From contig NZ_OY726398.1 of the NCBI RefSeq assembly GCF_963378105.1, positions 744,001-808,000 on the forward strand: DNA of 64,000 nucleotides, read 5' to 3'. The translations under genes and the position numbers were made by a program. Shown here one piece after another: positions 60,358 through 64,000 of this stretch. The stretch's first letter is position 1; each line of letters begins with the position of its first letter. The notes beneath the pieces are model-generated. The model saw only the letters and a list, made by a program, of their open reading frames with translations, had not been told where the DNA came from and did not search any database. The DNA comes from Mycolicibacter sp. MU0102. GTDB lineage: Bacteria > Actinomycetota > Actinomycetes > Mycobacteriales > Mycobacteriaceae.

Positions 60358-61580
60358 TGCCGCAGCCCTCAACCGCACCGCTGGCCGGCATCACGGTGGT
60401 GGCGCTGGAACAGGCGGTGTCGGCGCCGATGTGCACCCGCGCCCTGGCCGACTTCGGTGCGCGGGTCATCAAGGTGGAAAACCCCGACGGCGGTGACTTC
60501 GCCCGCTACTACGACGACGTGGTGCACGGCCAGGCGGCGCACTTCGTCTGGGTCAATCGGGGCAAAGAGTCAGTGGCCTTGGACCTGAAGAGCGAAGCGG
60601 GACGCGATGTCCTGCGCCGCATCTTGGACCGCGCCGACGTGCTGGTGTCCAACCTCGCGCCGGGTGCCACCGCACGGCTGGGTCTTTCCCCCGAGCAGAT
60701 GGCGCACCGGCACCCGAACGTGATCGCCGTCGAGATCGACGGCTACGGTGCCGGCGGACCACTGTCGCACAAACGGGCCTACGACCTGCTGGTGCAGGCC
60801 GAATCGGGAGTGTGCTCGGTGACCGGCAGCCCGGGTGCCCCGGCCAAGCCGGGCCCGCCGGTCGCCGACGTCACCACCGGCCTGTACGCGGCGCTGTCGA
60901 TCATGGCGTTGCTGGTCGGCCGCAAAGGAGCAGGTGCCCACGCTGATTCGCCGGCGCCGTCGGTCAGCGTCAGCCTGTTCGACACGATGGCCGAGATGAT
61001 GGGCTACCACCTGACCTATGCCCGGCACTCCGGGATCGACCAGCAGCCGCTGGGCATGAGCTCCCCGGCGGTGGCGCCCTACGGCGCGTATCCGACCGCG
61101 GACGGCCACACCGTGGTGCTGGGCACCACCAACGACCGCGAATGGCAGCGGCTGGCCCGGGAACTGCTGGGCCGCAACGATCTCGCCGATGATCCACGTT
61201 TTTCCGGCAACGCCGACCGGGTCGCGAACCGGGCGATCCTGGACGAGGCGATCGCCGCGTGGTGCGTCCGTCACGAGTTGGCTCACATCCAGGACGCCGC
61301 CGATGCCGCCGGGATCGGCAACGCCCGCTACAACACGCCCAGCGACGTGCTGGCGCATCCCCAACTGGCCGCCCGCGACCGCTGGCACAGCATCGACACC
61401 CCGGCCGGCGCCATCCCGTCGTTGTTGCCGCCGCCGGTGATCTCCGGCTACCAGTCGCCGATGGGGGCGGTGCCGGGCCTGGGCGAACACACCGACACCG
61501 TGCTGGACGAACTGGGTCTGACCGGCGAGGAGATCGTCGCCCTGCGCGCCAACGGTGTCATACGGCAGGCTGGGCGCTGA
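60357..61580 (+). CDS. CaiB/BaiF-family CoA-transferase
   Basis: This 407-residue class III CoA-transferase has ITVVALEQAVSAPMCTRALA and RVIKVENPDGGDFARYYDDV, with the catalytic Asp in SVSLFDTMAEMM. It is the third such enzyme in the island. ATG 60357 (in TGATG with the SDR stop) is preferred to GTG 60354. The next gene starts on its last base. Confidence 0.9.
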   Translation: MPQPSTAPLAGITVVALEQAVSAPMCTRALADFGARVIKVENPDGGDFARYYDDVVHGQAAHFVWVNRGKESVALDLKSEAGRDVLRRILDRADVLVSNLAPGATARLGLSPEQMAHRHPNVIAVEIDGYGAGGPLSHKRAYDLLVQAESGVCSVTGSPGAPAKPGPPVADVTTGLYAALSIMALLVGRKGAGAHADSPAPSVSVSLFDTMAEMMGYHLTYARHSGIDQQPLGMSSPAVAPYGAYPTADGHTVVLGTTNDREWQRLARELLGRNDLADDPRFSGNADRVANRAILDEAIAAWCVRHELAHIQDAADAAGIGNARYNTPSDVLAHPQLAARDRWHSIDTPAGAIPSLLPPPVISGYQSPMGAVPGLGEHTDTVLDELGLTGEEIVALRANGVIRQAGR

Positions 61581-62380
61581 TGGCTTCCGACGAAGTACTG
61601 CTGCGCGCCGACCGTGATGGCGTGCGGACGCTGACCCTGAACCGGCCCGCCCGTAAGAACGCGATCAACCCGGAGCTGTGGCGTGCACTGCGCGACGCGC
61701 TGCGCGACGCCGCCGACGACACCGACCTGCGGGCCCTGGTGATCACCGGTGCCGGTGGGGCGTTCTGCTCGGGCGCCGACATAGGCACCCCCGACCCCGT
61801 CCACCCGGTGGAGAAGCTGCGTCGTCTTTCCGACGTCGCACTGGCCCTGCACGAGTTGACCATCCCCACCATTGCGAAGGTGGCCGGCGTCGCGGTGGGG
61901 GCCGGCTGGAATCTGGCGCTGGGCTGCGATCTGGTGGTGGCGACACCGGAATCGACGTTCTGCCAGATCTTCTCGAAGCGTGGGCTCTCGATCGATCTGG
62001 CCGGATCCTGGTTGCTGCCCAAACTCGTCGGGCTGCAACAGGCGAAGCGGCTCGCACTGCTGGCCGAAACCATCGACGCCGACGAGGCGCAGGCGTTGAA
62101 CCTGGTGACCTGGGTGGTGGGTGCCGCCGAGATCGACGCCTTCGTCGACGACCTCGCCGACCGACTGGCCGCCGGCCCGCCGCGAGCGCTGGCGCAGACC
62201 AAGGCGCTGCTCAATCAGGGTGCCGATGCCACCCTGCCCGAGGCCCTGGCCAATGAGGCGCGGGCCCAGATCGTGAACTTCGCGGGCACCGATGCCGCGG
62301 AAGCCTATGCGGCGTTCGCCGAGAAACGTCCGCCGCGCTTCACCGGCGGGTGGCCGCCGAAGTCAACGAGATCGGAGTAG
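61580..62380 (+). CDS. Enoyl-CoA hydratase/isomerase family protein
   Basis: This 266-residue crotonase has LTLNRPARKNAIN, then GGAFCSGADIG and GVAVGAGWNLALGCD, with Asn at the first Glu position. An Asp remains in KRGLSIDLAGSWLL, the place used by PaaG/isomerase-type crotonases. It is likely an isomerase or a specialised hydratase. ATG 61580 overlaps the CoA-transferase stop by one base (TGATG). Confidence 0.87.
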   Translation: MASDEVLLRADRDGVRTLTLNRPARKNAINPELWRALRDALRDAADDTDLRALVITGAGGAFCSGADIGTPDPVHPVEKLRRLSDVALALHELTIPTIAKVAGVAVGAGWNLALGCDLVVATPESTFCQIFSKRGLSIDLAGSWLLPKLVGLQQAKRLALLAETIDADEAQALNLVTWVVGAAEIDAFVDDLADRLAAGPPRALAQTKALLNQGADATLPEALANEARAQIVNFAGTDAAEAYAAFAEKRPPRFTGGWPPKSTRSE

Positions 62381-62384
62381 TCAG

Positions 62385-63530
62385 ATGCGACCCACGGTGA
62401 TCGTCGGAGCGGTGCGCACCCCCGTCGGAAAGCGCAACGGCGGGCTAGCCGGCACCCACGCCGCGGACCTGTCCGCGATCGTGCTCAACGAACTGATGGA
62501 GCGCACCGGAACCGACCCCGGCACCGTCGACGACGTGGTGTGGGGCTGCGTGTCGCAGGTGGGCGATCAGTCCTCCAACATCGGCCGGTACGCGGTGCTG
62601 GCCGCGGGCTGGCCCGAGCACGTCCCGGCAACCACCGTCAACCGGGCCTGCGGCTCCAGCCAGCAGGCGCTGGACTTCGCCGTTCAGGCCGTGATGTCGG
62701 GCCAACAGGACATCGTGGTCGCCGGCGGCGTGGAGGTGATGAGTCGGGTTCCGCTCGGCGCGGCCCGTGCCACCGGCGAACCCTTCGGCCCGAAAGCGCT
62801 TGCCCGCTATGACGGTTTCCAGTTCAACCAGGGCATCGGCGCCGAGATGATCTGCGAAAAGTGGGGCTTTGACCGCGCCCAGGTCGATGAGTATTCGGCG
62901 CGCTCCCACGAGTTGGCCGCCGCCGCCCAGGACATCGGTGCGTTCCGCGATCAGATCGTCCCGGTCGCGACCGACGGCGCCGTGGTGGACGCCGACGAGG
63001 GCATTCGTCGCGGCACCACCGCGGAGAAGCTCGCCGGACTCAAGCCGGCCTTTCGTGACGACGGATTGATCCACGCCGGCAACTCGTCGCAGATCTCCGA
63101 CGGCGCCGCAGCACTTTTGGTGATGAGCGAGGACGAGGCCGCCCGGCGCGGGCTGACCCCGCTGGTGCGCTACACCGCCGGCGCGGTGACCGGCGCCGAC
63201 CCGGTGCTGATGCTCACCGGGCCCATCCCGGCGACTGCGAAGGTGCTGGGGCGTGCCGGACTGGGCATCGATGAGATCGGCGTAGTCGAAGTCAACGAGG
63301 CCTTCGCCCCGGTGCCGATGGCGTGGCTGGCCGAGACCGGAGCCGACGCCAAGCGGCTCAACCCGCTCGGCGGGGCGATCGCGCTGGGTCACCCGCTCGG
63401 CGCGTCAGGGGCGGTGCTGATGACCCGGATGATTCACCACATGCGCGACAACGGGATTCGCTACGGCCTGCAGACCATGTGCGAGGGCGGCGGTACCGCC
63501 AACGCCACCATCGTCGAGCTGGTCGGCTAG
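62385..63530 (+). CDS. Acetyl-CoA acyltransferase (thiolase, FadA-like)
   Basis: This 381-residue thiolase has every catalytic element: the nucleophile in NRACGSSQQA, NEAFAPVPMAW, the His of ALGHPLGASGAV and the second Cys in TMCEGGGTAN. It should cleave a 3-ketoacyl-CoA, the last step of a beta-oxidation round. ATG 62385 lies 4 bases after the crotonase stop. Confidence 0.93.
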   Translation: MRPTVIVGAVRTPVGKRNGGLAGTHAADLSAIVLNELMERTGTDPGTVDDVVWGCVSQVGDQSSNIGRYAVLAAGWPEHVPATTVNRACGSSQQALDFAVQAVMSGQQDIVVAGGVEVMSRVPLGAARATGEPFGPKALARYDGFQFNQGIGAEMICEKWGFDRAQVDEYSARSHELAAAAQDIGAFRDQIVPVATDGAVVDADEGIRRGTTAEKLAGLKPAFRDDGLIHAGNSSQISDGAAALLVMSEDEAARRGLTPLVRYTAGAVTGADPVLMLTGPIPATAKVLGRAGLGIDEIGVVEVNEAFAPVPMAWLAETGADAKRLNPLGGAIALGHPLGASGAVLMTRMIHHMRDNGIRYGLQTMCEGGGTANATIVELVG

Positions 63531-63542
63531 GGGAGTAGTTCC

Positions 63543-64000
63543 ATGCGTCGCGATCTGTTCACCCAAGACCACGAAGCGTTCCGGGAACTGGCCCGCGACT
63601 TCATCGAGAAGCACGTGGTGCCCGAATACCCCAAGTGGGAGAAGGCCGGCCGGATGCCCCGCGAGGTGTTCGAGCACCTGGGATCACTGGGGATGCTGGG
63701 CATGGCCATCCCCGAGGAGTACGGCGGTGCGGGCGTCGAGGACTACCGCTACAACGTTGTGCTGCAGGAGGAAGCGGCGCGCGCCCTGGTCACGCTGTCC
63801 ACGGTCCGCACCCAGCTCGAGGTGATCCTGCCGTATTTCCTGCACTACACGAACACCGAACAGCGGGCGCGCTGGTTCCCCGGGATGGCGGCCGGCAAGC
63901 TGCTCACGGCGATCGCGATGACCGAGCCCGGCACCGGATCGGATCTGGCTGGGATGCGCACCACCGCCGTGCGAGACGGCGACGACTACATCCTCAACGG
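63543..64000 (+). CDS. Acyl-CoA dehydrogenase, N-terminal part (cut by window end)
   Basis: The first 152 residues of a further acyl-CoA dehydrogenase are visible: FTQDHEAFRELARDFIEKHV, AIPEEYGGAGVEDYRYN, and the flavin loop AMTEPGTGSDLAGMRTTAV. It continues beyond the window and follows the thiolase by 12 bases in the same operon. Confidence 0.92.
   Translation, partial: MRRDLFTQDHEAFRELARDFIEKHVVPEYPKWEKAGRMPREVFEHLGSLGMLGMAIPEEYGGAGVEDYRYNVVLQEEAARALVTLSTVRTQLEVILPYFLHYTNTEQRARWFPGMAAGKLLTAIAMTEPGTGSDLAGMRTTAVRDGDDYILN

Overview
The window is a stretch of high-G+C mycobacterial chromosome. The first 24 kb follow, in order and strand, the Mycobacterium tuberculosis (Mtb) Rv0655–Rv0688 neighbourhood as I know it. 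This runs mkl/mceG (3' end), rpoB, rpoC, end (endonuclease IV), fadE8, echA4, a PaaX-type regulator, echA5, two DUF3060 envelope proteins, a TetR regulator, rpsL-rpsG-fusA-tuf, an Rv0686-like membrane protein, a mycofactocin-type SDR and a ferredoxin-reductase-like flavoprotein. RpoB, RpoC and EF-Tu match Mtb proteins closely in length and motifs, so the host is a member of the Mycobacteriaceae; the species cannot be read from this window.

The core differs from Mtb in several ways. A GCS2-family ligase sits between rpoC and end. lpqP and the mmpS5/mmpL5/Rv0678 efflux locus are absent from their usual places. A possible 62-codon ORF runs into a strong terminator in front of a probably leaderless fadE8. 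Good promoters are visible for rpoBC (662-690) and the str operon (16964-16993), and intrinsic terminators follow rpoC and tuf.

From about 24.6 kb to the end the window is an acyl-CoA catabolic island of about 39 kb. It has no transposase, integrase or tRNA, and its base composition looks like that of its neighbours. Block 1 (24.65-29.4 kb, +) is APH-type kinase, SDR, acyl-CoA dehydrogenase (ACAD), TetR, quinone oxidoreductase; it resembles the LvaA/LvaC and ACAD10/11 route for 4-hydroxyacyl-CoAs. Block 2 (29.36-31.3 kb, -) is a lipocalin-like protein and a carboxyltransferase without a biotin carboxylase. Block 3 (31.4-39.2 kb, +) is a second APH-type kinase, a crotonase, an orphan YrbE permease pair, a split B12 mutase with a reworked active site, an F420-type oxidoreductase and a CoA-transferase. 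Block 4 (39.2-41.7 kb, -) is a thiolase-fold/DUF35 pair and a TetR. Block 5 (41.87-44.1 kb, +) is a crotonase and a cytochrome P450. Block 6 (44.1-50.26 kb, -) is a five-gene overlapping operon: SMP-30-like protein, GntR, acyl-CoA ligase, SDR, acyl-CoA ligase. Block 7 (50.38 kb to the end, +) is a tightly coupled run of CoA-transferase, two large/small ACAD pairs around a crotonase, a ThDP enzyme, ACAD, SDR, CoA-transferase, crotonase, thiolase and a further ACAD cut by the window end.

A palindrome GAGAA-N5-TTCTC, with a TATTCT/CATTCT -10-like hexamer inside it, precedes three separate blocks (24613, 41825, 58345). It suggests that one repressor, possibly an encoded TetR protein, ties the island into a regulon. 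The whole set looks like a pathway that activates (ligases, CoA-transferases), dehydrogenates, hydrates, rearranges and thiolytically or lyase-cleaves a branched or cyclic acid. The substrate cannot be named from sequence.
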